The notes under the pieces are model-generated. The model saw only the letters and a list, made by a program, of their open reading frames with translations, was not told where the DNA came from and did not search any database. The position numbers were made by a program, and so were the translations under genes. From assembly GCA_949987705.1 (NCBI GenBank), contig OX465282.1, positions 1,414,501 to 1,478,500 of the forward strand: a DNA stretch of 64,000 bases, written 5' to 3'. Each line of letters begins with the position of its first letter. Within the stretch, counting starts at the first letter, position 1. The stretch is from Thereva unica (Eukaryota; Arthropoda; Insecta; Diptera; Therevidae). This document shows positions 34,251-43,900 of this stretch, piece by piece.

Positions 34251-34949
34251 GTAACTTTGATGGAAGAAAGCTATGAATATTTTGCAAAGTAAAGGACTGA
34301 TCAGGCAGGCTGCAGTTCTCCTGCAAGCGAAACCGTAAAACTTAAGACTTAGACACACTATCTTCTTCTTACAAATAAGATTTTCTTTACCACAAAGCAG
34401 GACTGTTAGTTACCCAACAGAAATTTATTTAGAGTAAACGGTTGTATCCGAAAAGTGGTCTTGAAGTATTGCCTTGGTAGCTTGGCGTTAATGGGCACGA
34501 TTGCCATGCCAAAGGTCCGTGTTTCGAATTTAATGATGGAACCGCCGACAGTGCAATGGGGCATTATCTCTGAGCGCGCTAGTTTTTAGCGAAAAAAGAG
34601 CTCCCAGTTTGCAGAAGAAGTTTGAGTTATCTCAAATATCTTCGATAGTTAGGAGTGTATCCGGTCATTCTTGTTTGCTCTTCTAAGCACCCGATTATAT
34701 ATGGATAGTCCACTTTAATAGATCTAATAGCTACCGCGTGGCAGTCTGAACTTGCAAACCTCATATTGAATAGATCTCCTTTGGGCTTACCTTTTGATAC
34801 CTACTGGGGCCCTCTCCAAGTACTACCCGCAAACAATGCTGCTTGACTTCTTTGCTCAAGGTATAAGTTGTATATTCAGTGGGTGGGGAATGATCTCATC
34901 TTCCACATTCGAAAAGCAGAGCTACTTTTAAAAATAGGAAGCATCTAGC
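34251..34949. other. Intergenic, nothing recognised
   Basis: No supportable gene, repeat or RNA was seen. Confidence 0.4.
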
Positions 34950-35470
34950 GAAGTTATTTAATTATAAGCTCGGTTGGTGAAATTTTTCTTAATTTTAGTG
35001 GAGCAGTCGCTATGGTAATAGCGGCAAAACTTGCTGAGTGCTGCTACATTCCTGCGGTGGCTTAAAGGATCGATGGAGGCGCAAATACTGTTATCGCCAA
35101 TGAGCTTGATGGCGCAGTGTTGCACCTTGTCCAGCCAAGCCAAGGTGGTTTTTGGGGGCTTGCCCAGATAAACGCGTTGTATTCAACGCGGGGACGAATG
35201 TAGGACTTGTAGATTATACCCAGGGTACCTTGATGAAGGAGGAACTTGCATCTCTTGAGGAATTCCAGGCATTAATAAACTTGTGTGGTGACTTGGATTA
35301 TATGGTTATTCCATCGCAGATTTGAGGATAAGGTTAAGCCCAATAGGTTAAGAGACGGTTCGGGCAGCCATTACATTCCTTTTGCCTACCGAGTCAGAGG
35401 AACGGGCATTGCATCAATACTAGGAAGTGATCGGTAATCGCGACCACGTTGTAAACAATAATGCGAAATT
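34950..35470 (-). pseudogene. CR1/Jockey-type LINE C-terminal fragment
   Basis: The minus-strand frame 35143-34958 reads MAWLDKVQHCAIKLIGDN then IDPLSHRRNVAALSKFCRYY, clearly the same family as the LINE at 40170-43130. Upstream, 35390-35150 gives LGLTLSSNLRWNNHIIQ and KRCKFLLHQGTLGIIYKSYI in a shifted frame. It stops short of the 3' tail. Confidence 0.75.
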
Positions 35471-37122
35471 ATGTAGGTAAGCACCAAGGAATTAAGGTAA
35501 AACATCATACTTGCTATACAGAATAAAGTGCTCCATAACTTTAATGGTAGATACGATCAATGACCATATGTCAACAAGGAATCTGCCGATCATAATTCCT
35601 CTGTTTATTCTCTACTCCAGTCATAATTCAAACAATAAACGATATTACTAACGAACCCCTGCATAGACTTTCTGCCGTAAACAATTTTTCTTGTTTATTT
35701 TTAAGACTTTCAAGAATTTTAAACTACTGCACCGCCAGGGACGAACAATACAGGGACTCCGGCTCGAGACTCCGCCGTTGCAGTGCTCCAGTGACAATTA
35801 ATTGATCGGCAAACATTTATTACGGGCCTGACGCGGAGAAATCCAAGAGGGCATCCCTGGTATGCGTGTCTCCTCCAACGAGGCATCATCCACTTCAGGC
35901 GTGAAGATTAAACAGAAAAGACAAAAAAAAAAATATTTTCAAACCCTGCCATAATGGAAGACAGTTTTAATTAAAAACGGCGTAAAATTTATCTTCCCTG
36001 ACTCAAATTGGATACCAAAGAGGAGAAAGTCGTCCGCGTATTTTTAGCCGCAAAAATCCAATGTCGCTACAGCAGTCGGTATGGAAGGGAGCACGGAGCC
36101 CCGGTCCAGGTCGAGTGAAACAGCTTAAGCCCTAGAGCGGCTAGAGACTGAATGGGGAGAAAAGGGTGCTCCTCCCCCGAGTCCCCAAGAACGGGATGAG
36201 TGACGTCCATATTTCACTAGAGTGACTCTTGCGGTGGTTTCCTGGATGTTTGTTTTGTTACCACCTACGTTTTTATGGCCAAGGAGCTCTTCCAGATGTT
36301 AAGACCTGTTTATGTCTAATTAGTAGTAAGCGACGTACCGTCGAGCGGTTCTGTCTAGTTAGTGCAAGATGATAGAGATCTCGGGCTCTTGTTCTCTATC
36401 TGCATGAGCACAGCATTACCAAGGATGATGGTATGTTGTTGAATGAAATGCCCTGCACCGAGGAAATGCTCCGAGTTATTTAGGTCTGTTGAAGATACAC
36501 AACCATAGAGGATATACGTAGAGAGAGAGAGAGGGTGGAAAAAATAAATAGATTTTTATGTCACTGAGGCATGTAATTATGAGGGTTTTCGGTACATGTG
36601 TAAAACATTTTTGCAGAAGAACAGCGCTGCCAGGAGGTGTGAATGCTTGTTTTCACATCCCTTTTTGCATCCTTTTATGTGTATGCATTTTAACATGGCA
36701 CGTTTGGGCTCCTGCGATACTGAAATTAAGTTAGTTTCAATTTTATGTTACACAGTGAAATATGGTCGTACAGCACACGAAATTAGTGCGGTTCGTGGTT
36801 TAAAGTTGCTTTCAGCACTTTTCTTTTCACTATAAAATTGCAAAAATTATAAGCTGCCTCGTAATGACGTTTTATTTTCAGTGAGAATGAGTTTGAGTTT
36901 ACTTTGTAGATGAATAGATAAGCATGCGGCATTTCTTTCATAAAATGGACCAACTGGTTAGGTAACAATCTGGTCCCGGATAAAAAAAACACTGTTACGA
37001 ATCCTCTAGAAAGGCCGAAAGCACACACACACACGAAATTTGGATTCATAAAACGTTAAGACGATGAATAGAGCAGGAACATTAAGCATTGGACATAGTG
37101 AGAGGAATTGCAAAACCCTTAA
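35471..37122. other. Intergenic, microsatellite only
   Basis: Apart from a (GA)n run at about 36518-36533 and a short (CA)n near 37021, nothing was recognised. ORFs at 36596-36835 and 36783-37049 overlap on opposite strands and match nothing I know. Confidence 0.4.
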
Positions 37123-38460
37123 TTAACGGACTTTTCGCCCTAAATTGGAATCTAAGAAGTATACGAACGGCGAACGAGTGGGTTTTACCTTGAGGAGGAT
37201 GAGTCTGCGCTTGAGGATCGATATGTGATCCAGAAAGTCTACCTCCCGTAGATGCAGCATCCCCGCCATAGTCTCCTTCTTCACTACTAGGTGGAGCGGA
37301 GGAATGTTTAGTTGGGACACCATAGCCGCAGCCGGACAGGTGCTTTTAGCGTCTACATAGGCCTGTGTTTGAAAGGCTCGGCAATAAGTTCGTCCATTAC
37401 AATGGGCCACAAGAAGGGTGATAGGACGCCCCCTTGGGGACAGCCTTTAGCAGCCATTACCGTAATCGATTCACCATTCATCTCAGCAGTTATCAATCTG
37501 CTGCTGAGAAGCGACATGATCCATCTCGCAATGAGGGGTTGAATGCCTCTTTTTACCGCTGCTTCATTGGTCGTGTCGAACGTAACATTGTCAAACGCAC
37601 CCCCAATGTCTGCAAAAGCGCAGAGAGAGAGAGAGAGATTTCCTTCGCCCTCAGGGACTTCTCTATATCTCTCACTAGCACTTGAATGATCTGCCTTGTC
37701 GGTAGATAAATTGCAGGAAGTGAAGTGACGCTAATATGTCTGTCTAAATCCTCCTCCATCGTTCCGAAGAAAGGAGGAGAGGCTGATAGGCCGATAGGAT
37801 TTTGCTTCCCTATACGATTTTCCCCTCGATTTAGGGATAAAGACTACCTTAACCTCTCTCGAGCACATTGGAATATCGGACAGGATTGGTAAGATCTCTT
37901 CCAAGCCTCTCTGAAGGAGAGCCGGGAAGCTGTGTTGCTTTCCAGCAGCCTTGGCAGGTGCCAATGGCCTATTCAATCTTACTCGCAGTGAAAATCCTGT
38001 TTACCAAGCCTTTGTTAATATTGTAGGACTGGTGTGAAAGTAATGCCTCCGAGTGTTAGGTTCTAAGGCCAATCCAGGGTCAGTTATTTGCGAACCCGGG
38101 AAATGAGTGCTCATTAATAGCTCTATGATATCCCTGGTGTTCTCCGTAAAGAACCTTTCAAGGAGTGATCCTTAGACGGGACTTTGTGCAACCTCGTCGA
38201 AGCTGGAAGCTTTTGTATTTCTTCGCAGAAGGCTTTCCATGACCTTCGTTTGGATCTTCTCAAATCTTTGTTATAATTGGTAAGGGCTCTCTTGTAGAGC
38301 TTCCAGTTACCCGAGCCTTTAAATAGTTTCCTAACTTCTCTCCTTTGCCTGGAGAGATCATTGTTCCACCACGCAACAATTCCGTTGGTACTTCGTGGTT
38401 TCGCAGAACAGCTTGTAACGTCGGATGCGGCGGTTCAGCTCCGAGATGCCCAAGGCTTAA
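37123..38460 (-). pseudogene. LOA-type LINE RT with internal deletion
   Basis: From 38430 downward the minus strand gives pre-RT blocks (GNWKLYKRALTNYNK-like, then KAFCEEIQKLPAS-like). It continues with SFPALLQRGLEEILPILSDI, VKVVFIPKSRGKSYREAKSY, RPISLSSF and VRDIEKSLRAKEI, and a ADIGGAFDNVTFDTTNEAAV frame (motif A). Then come AAKGCPQGGVLSPLLWPI (motif B) and MDELIAEPFQ. Just before the active-site box it jumps to STCPAAAMVSQLNIPPLHL, which belongs after the thumb. About 250 residues including the YADD box are therefore missing. A (GA)n run sits at about 37620-37640. Confidence 0.75.
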
Positions 38461-38879
38461 ATAAAAAAACTTCTGTTACGTTTAAGTCCTTTTTATTTCT
38501 AGAAGTTCAAGGGGAGGGAAAGAGATGGAAATAAAGGGTTAGCGGGTTACCACCGGATCAACTCTACGTGGCTTGTAAATGTGTAAGTCGGTCGGCGCCA
38601 CTGGATCTGGCTTGTCTATTTTGTCTGTCTGTAAACCATACGAACAACTCTCCTAAGGCCTACCCAGTTATCAGGCAGAGGAATCATCTCTTCCACAGTC
38701 TGATCACGACTCCCTTTCGCAGGGAGACACCGGCTTTTTATATTGGTGCCTAGCTGTGCGTTGCTGTTCTGTTTCGTAATGTCTTGTATAGCAATGTTTC
38801 GTAATGTCCTTGTATGTATCTTTGTGTTAACAGCGGTGGCGGTGTTTGTTTACAGCGGCCTGTTTCGTTACAAGCTACT
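38461..38879. other. Gap between LOA fragments, nothing recognised
   Basis: An unmatched short ORF lies at 38568-38753. The stretch separates two minus-strand LOA pieces and could be eroded LINE sequence. Confidence 0.35.
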
Positions 38880-39105
38880 TTCAAAGGATGTAGAGCAGTG
38901 CTGCTCTAGCGCAGTTATGTTCACTGGAGTAGATCCGCCTGCCATTAGAATCGAGACCTTATATTCCTCCTCGGTACACCCATGGCTCTTGGATTACGGC
39001 CACATTTAGGTTGCCCGATAAACCAGCCCCAGATAAACCTTTCAAGTATTGCAAAGGTAGCCTTGGCGAGATTAGGGTGAATCTGGACTAGCTTCATTGT
39101 AGAAG
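38880..39105 (-). pseudogene. LOA-type LINE endonuclease N-terminus
   Basis: Read from 39105 downward, the sequence gives MKLVQIHPNLAKATFAILE then a PRAMGVPR stretch. This parallels the VQINLNHAKAA ... EPWVYKG opening of the apurinic-type endonuclease in LOA/R1 LINEs. The catalytic residues beyond this are lost. A similar opening occurs in the opposite orientation at 43626. Confidence 0.55.
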
Positions 39106-39894
39106 TAGTAGGGTAGACTGGGTACGGTTGTGCCAGGGTACGGTTGTGACAGTCGTCATATTAGCGAAACTATTAGGAATATCGGGGAGGGTGCAAGGAG
39201 AGAAAGAGGCATCGTGCCCATGCGAAGGTGTTTCACAGTATTGACAAAAATTACCCACAAAGATACGACACTCTCAAAATTTCCCATAAGCTCCCTTGCG
39301 AGTGAATATATCAATCGACAAGGTGCAAGCGAGATAAAATTCAATTTAAAAACAAAACAAAAATCGAAGAAAGAAAGGGTAAATAAAGAAATGTTATTTC
39401 ACGAAGTGCGAAAGAGACGCACTGATTTCTCTTCTCCGCAATTTTTTGTGCCGTCTGGACTTTTATTTTGCTTGTGTGAATTCATGTACCATTTTCGTGT
39501 ACTTCCTGCTCTGCATGTGTTTGTGTAGTTTGCCGTTGCTCCGCCCTCTCGCCATTCCGGAGCGCGTATATGAATAGAGAAGTTGATCATAGATTTTTAC
39601 TTTCCTTTTTCTTCGCACAGAAAGGATTACATTGTCGTATCTTTCTGAGTAATTTTTGGTATTGAGTTAACCATCGCTCGACATAAACGCTAGTAGAGGC
39701 CTACATTACTTTTTGACAGTCAAAAGTAAGTATTTTTATTCGATTTCTTTTAATAATTGTTGATGTATGTGTACAGATAGAGTAATGAGTAGATTTCCTC
39801 TTAATATGTTAAGCGTTAATGGTTAAATAACAGTGATGAATTTGTACGTAGAGTATTTGTATTTTCATGGCGGTCATTTTAGATAATTTTGGTG

Positions 39895-39900
<6 letters not shown>

Positions 39901-39939
<39 letters not shown>
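39901..39939 (+). repeat. 39-base A run at the LINE 5' junction
   Basis: A pure A tract lies directly before the first LINE-like bases (CAGTGACAAAAC). It may be a duplicated A-rich target, or the tail of an earlier insertion. Confidence 0.8.
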
Positions 39940-39940
<1 letters not shown>

Positions 39941-42900
39941 AGTGACAAAACAAAAAAATAACGAGCGCGGTCTAACGCGAAGGCCCATCACCCTTCAATA
40001 GACTCAACGACCGACCGGACCGACGAACGGCACAAGTAAGTACCCTTGCTCCCTACCCTCTCTCGCATCTCGGTCCTGCAGGTGCCGCGGCTAAAATCTG
40101 TCGGTCGATGAAATTTGCCCCGTCTCAAAAGGCATAACACTTTGACGAGGACAAATTTTATTGACTCAGATGGTTGCGGCAAATGTAATGCCGGGAAATA
40201 TTCCCGAGAACGTGGCGATTGAGCCCGCGCAACCGAAGTCCCGTTACAAGTCAAGTTTTGGTATTGACTTTTGTAACATTCGTGGACTTCAAGCGAATTT
40301 CTCTTTTGTTGAGTGCCACTTATCTAATTACAAACCCCCAATCTTCGCACTTAGTGAAACCCAAATATCACCCGATAATGACTTAGGTTATTACCAGGTG
40401 TCGGGGTACACTTTAGTGCACAATCTCTCCCCCCATAGGGGTATTGCCATTTATGTTAGGGACGACGTGGCTTATTGTAAAATACATTCAAGCACAACTT
40501 CTGATTTTAATTATCTTTGGATTAAAATCATTTTCCAAAGCCACGTCATATTCTTCTGCTTCCTATACAGAAGCCCTAACATAAGTAACGAAGCCTCCTC
40601 ATTATCTTTTGATACTATTTCCGAACAAATCTCGGGTTTTTTGTCGTCCAATCCTGAGTGTGAAATCATCGTTGCGGGTGATTTCAATGTTCACAACGTT
40701 AAATGGCTGACTTACTCAAATGGCACCAGTACTTCTGGCAAGGACGTCGAGCTCTTTGCAGACATCAATAACTTGCATCAAATTGTGGATCATCCCACAA
40801 GAGTCCCTGATGTTGCTGATCAAGGAAGATATCTCCTTGATCTTTTTCTAACTTCTCATCCAGCGCGTTACTCCGTCGAAGTTGATTCACCTCTCGGCAA
40901 TTCAGACCACTGCCTAATCAGCGCTAACTTCCCATTCGAATTTCCCACCCCTCCCAAACCAGTTCGAAGAACTGTATGGCATTATGGGAAGGCCAATTGG
41001 CTGGGGCTTATTAATTTTTTCCAGTCTACAGACTGGAATCTGTGTTTCCGGAATAGAAACGCCAACTCTGCCGCTATCCGTATCACCAGGATCATACAGG
41101 CAGGAATGCATTTGTTCATTCCTCATTCTACCAAATCTGTGAAGGCTAGGCCCAACAGATGGTTTAATCAGGAGTGTATGAATGCAATCAGAAATAAAGA
41201 AGCCGCCTTTCGAGCTTACAAGAGCTTCCCGAGTGAATCGCTCCGTGCAGAGTATATAAAACTAAGAAATTCCTGTAAAATCACCATCAGGAATGTCAAA
41301 AATTCATTTGACAGCAAGTTGAGAAGTAAACTCCTTAATGCAACCTCTGGTAGCAAGAACTTCTGGTCCTTGGTAAGCTCCATTAAGAAGAATTTCACTT
41401 CATCCACAACTCCTTCACTTATCCACAATGAGAAGGTGATAACAGACAGCAAATCCAAGGCCGATTTATTAGCATCTCTGTTTGCTTCCAATTCTTCTTT
41501 ACCCCAAACTGATATGCTACCCCCGGTTCTTGAGCTCAGCGCTCATCTAATGGACAGGGTTTTCTTCAGGACTCGCGTGGTGTACAGGTGCCTCAAGGAG
41601 CTCGATGTAAACAAATCGACTGGACCCGATAATATACCCCCTATCGTCTTAAAACAATGCGCCTCACCTTTGGCTAGACCTCTGCGCAAACTTTTTGCCC
41701 TATCATACTCTTCCGGAGTTTACCCAGACTCTTGGAAACTTGCCCATGTTCAGCCCATACCGAAAAAAGGTGACTCCAGCGATCCCTCCAACTACCGCCC
41801 AATAGCAATTACTTCTATTCTCTCCAAAACCATGGAGACAATAATCAACAAAAAGCTAATGGGATATCTAGAATCCAACCAACTTATCAACGACAAACAA
41901 TACGGCTTCCGACAAAAAAGATCCACTGGTGATCTTTTAATTTGCCTTACAGAGCACCTCAGCCGAAGTTTGCATGGATCTGGTGAATCCAGTTTGGTTG
42001 CTTTGGATATCTCCAAGGCTTTTGATAGAGTATGGCACTCAGCCTTGTTAGCTAAACTCAAAGCTATTGGAATCGACTCACTTTTACAGAAGTGGATTGA
42101 GAATTTCCTTTCCGGCCGTTCAATTAAGGTAGTATTGGATGGCGTCAAATCTGAATCTCATCCCATCTCTGCGGGAGTCCCCCAGGGGTCAATTTTATCA
42201 CCGGCCCTATTTCTCATCTTTATAAATGACCTACTTTCAATCCCCTCCAACCCACTTCTCAGCTTCGCTGACGACGGTACTCTACGTTACTCGTACAGCT
42301 TCGATACAAGACAGACTCATGCCAGATCCTGTCTTGATGATCGCGAACTAATGTTCAACTCTATTAATAACGACATTAAACTTATTATAGAGTGGGGAAA
42401 AAAGAATCGTGTCGAATTCAACCCCTCCAAAACCAAGTACTGTCTTATTTCAAAGAAAAAGATCAACCCATCACCATCCTTGACAGTGGATGGCGTGGAA
42501 GTAAAGGCCGACCCATCCCTACACATCTTAGGCGTGACATTAGCCAAAGACCTTCGTTGGAATGATCACATATTCCAAATCGCCAAACAAGCATCCCAGT
42601 GCTTGGGATTTCTTAAGAGGTGCAAGTTCCTCCTCCAGCCATCGGCCCGTGCTGTTATTTATAAATCCTACATACGTCCTCTTCTCGAATATAACTCCCT
42701 CGTTTGGGGCGGCGCTCCAATAACCACCTTGGCATGGTTAGATAAGGTCCAAAAAAAGGCCCTTAAATTAATTGATGACGACACCGCTGGCTCCACCATC
42801 GACCCCCTCAGCCACCGTAGGAATGTAGCAGCACTGACAAAATTTTATCGCTACTATCATAATGACTGTTCCTCCGAGTTAAACGCTCTCCTGCCTCCAC

Positions 42901-43271
42901 GGCAATCTTACAACCGCAACACCAGATTAGCCCACTCGTCTCATTCCCTTCACCTGCAACTCCCCCTTTCACGCACTCAACAAGATATGAATTCGTTTGT
43001 TAATAGAACAATTCGACTGTGGAATAGTCTCTCGCAGTCAGTATTTCCGAGCTCCTACAACATCCAAGAGTTCAAACGCAGGGTTCATCACCACCTTCTT
43101 CAATACCCCCCCGTTCCTTTTAACCCTTAACCTATACCCCCCTCCCCTCCCCGTACTAAGCTTACTGCTAGACATTGCACCATGACGTGACAAATGACAT
43201 GACGGACTAGTAGTACAAAGGGTGACTCCTGAGCTTAGCACTGTCACATAAAAAAAAAAAAAAAAAAAAAA
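39940..43271 (+). mobile_element. CR1/Jockey-type LINE with intact endonuclease/RT ORF
   Basis: The element is about 3.3 kb: a 230-bp leader, one long ORF, then a 3' region ending in GACGGACTAGTAGTACAAAG, GGTGACTCCTGAGCTTAG and an A tail at 43250-43271. It carries no ORF1, so it is either 5'-truncated or a one-ORF element. Its 3' tail recurs at eight places in the window. It inserted inside the TIR element at 39111-43517. Confidence 0.88.
40170..43130 (+). CDS. LINE endonuclease/reverse transcriptase (986 aa), uninterrupted
   Basis: This protein nicks host DNA and reverse-transcribes the element's RNA at the nick. I start at the first ATG, 40170 (leader ACTCAGATGG). An apurinic-type endonuclease occupies about residues 30-255, with N36 (CNIRG), E63 (LSETQ), D171/N173 (AGDFNVHNV) and the SDH box near 245-247. 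The reverse transcriptase follows: KSTGPDNIPP, SNYRPIAITSILSKTMETI, motif A ALDISKAFDRVWH (D613), motif B SAGVPQGSILSP and active-site FADD (699-702). The C-terminal region ends with NRTIRLWNSLSQSVFPSSY. No RNase H domain is present. All catalytic residues I can identify are intact and no stop interrupts it. CR1/L2-group is my best guess. Confidence 0.92.
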   Translation: MVAANVMPGNIPENVAIEPAQPKSRYKSSFGIDFCNIRGLQANFSFVECHLSNYKPPIFALSETQISPDNDLGYYQVSGYTLVHNLSPHRGIAIYVRDDVAYCKIHSSTTSDFNYLWIKIIFQSHVIFFCFLYRSPNISNEASSLSFDTISEQISGFLSSNPECEIIVAGDFNVHNVKWLTYSNGTSTSGKDVELFADINNLHQIVDHPTRVPDVADQGRYLLDLFLTSHPARYSVEVDSPLGNSDHCLISANFPFEFPTPPKPVRRTVWHYGKANWLGLINFFQSTDWNLCFRNRNANSAAIRITRIIQAGMHLFIPHSTKSVKARPNRWFNQECMNAIRNKEAAFRAYKSFPSESLRAEYIKLRNSCKITIRNVKNSFDSKLRSKLLNATSGSKNFWSLVSSIKKNFTSSTTPSLIHNEKVITDSKSKADLLASLFASNSSLPQTDMLPPVLELSAHLMDRVFFRTRVVYRCLKELDVNKSTGPDNIPPIVLKQCASPLARPLRKLFALSYSSGVYPDSWKLAHVQPIPKKGDSSDPSNYRPIAITSILSKTMETIINKKLMGYLESNQLINDKQYGFRQKRSTGDLLICLTEHLSRSLHGSGESSLVALDISKAFDRVWHSALLAKLKAIGIDSLLQKWIENFLSGRSIKVVLDGVKSESHPISAGVPQGSILSPALFLIFINDLLSIPSNPLLSFADDGTLRYSYSFDTRQTHARSCLDDRELMFNSINNDIKLIIEWGKKNRVEFNPSKTKYCLISKKKINPSPSLTVDGVEVKADPSLHILGVTLAKDLRWNDHIFQIAKQASQCLGFLKRCKFLLQPSARAVIYKSYIRPLLEYNSLVWGGAPITTLAWLDKVQKKALKLIDDDTAGSTIDPLSHRRNVAALTKFYRYYHNDCSSELNALLPPRQSYNRNTRLAHSSHSLHLQLPLSRTQQDMNSFVNRTIRLWNSLSQSVFPSSYNIQEFKRRVHHHLLQYPPVPFNP

Positions 43272-43625
43272 CCTGTCACTACCGACCCCAACCGCTGTCA
43301 CAACCGCCCCTGGGGTGTGGTCGGTTGTGACATTTATTCATTTTTTTTTAATTTGCCGCCAAAAGTTATCCATTGTACTTAAGGAATAAATTTTAGTATT
43401 AATACGTAAAGAAATGTACATTTCACTATACAAAACACATTTCCTTCAGTTTACTGGCATACTTACTAAATGATGAGCGATCAAATGAAAATTGTCACAA
43501 CCGTACCCAGTCTACCCTACTCATTTCCTGAAGGCATTGTGTCCTGTCCCTTTTTTAGAGGCTTTTTGTGCTGAGGAGGTTTCGGCGTTAAGGATTCGAG
43601 TGGTGGTTTTAGGGGCCCAGCCCCC

Positions 43626-43675
43626 AATGAAGCTAGTCCAGATACACCTTAATCTTCAGTCTTGCGCCTGGGGTT
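43626..43675 (+). pseudogene. LOA-type LINE endonuclease start fragment
   Basis: CCAATGAAGCTAGTCCAGAT reads PMKLVQIHLNL, the same opening as at 39105-38880 but in the opposite orientation. The similarity ends after about 15 codons. Confidence 0.5.
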
Positions 43676-43679
43676 TTCT

Positions 43680-43900
43680 GCCGCCTTGATCCTACTCTGT
43701 GCCCAACCAAACTTGTAGCCAATTTGGCCGCCCGTCCGCCTGAGTTCGTCAATAGACCTTTGGTCCACAGAGAACGTCATCTCTGTAAATGGTAGACGGT
43801 GCACTTTGTGAAGTACTCCCCTTAGCACCTTCAGAGTCCTGTTTTGGACCCCTATCCACTTTAACATAGTATTGGTTGTAGCTGAGGTGATATTCATGCC
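43680..43900 (-). pseudogene. LINE ORF1-like fragment (SIDELRRTGG family), copy 1
   Basis: The minus-strand frame reads VDQRSIDELRRTGGQIGYKF and GWAQSRIKAAENP. It shares a block with 54990-55135 plus (DQRSIDELRRTGGHIGGKFG). The repeated nucleotide block includes GACCAAAGGTCTATTGACGA. Its position next to LOA pieces suggests ORF1 of a LOA/I-group LINE, but that is inference. Confidence 0.45.

Larger units (their letters stand above)
39111..43517. mobile_element. TIR-bounded DNA element interrupted by a LINE
   Basis: A 22-bp perfect terminal inverted repeat begins GGGTAGACTGGGTACGGTTG at 39111 and ends at 43517. Both ends are bordered by TA (39109-39110 and 43518-43519), consistent with a TA target duplication as in Tc1/mariner-like MITEs. 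GGTTGTGACA and its inverse recur near both ends (39143, 43311, 43327). The right inner part is 43272-43517 and the left 39133-39900. No transposase is visible, so it is non-autonomous. Without the LINE it would be about 1 kb. Confidence 0.75.

Noticed and set aside
36518..36533. (GA)n run as a GAGA-factor regulatory site
   Set aside because: No gene nearby to support it; plain microsatellite is simpler.
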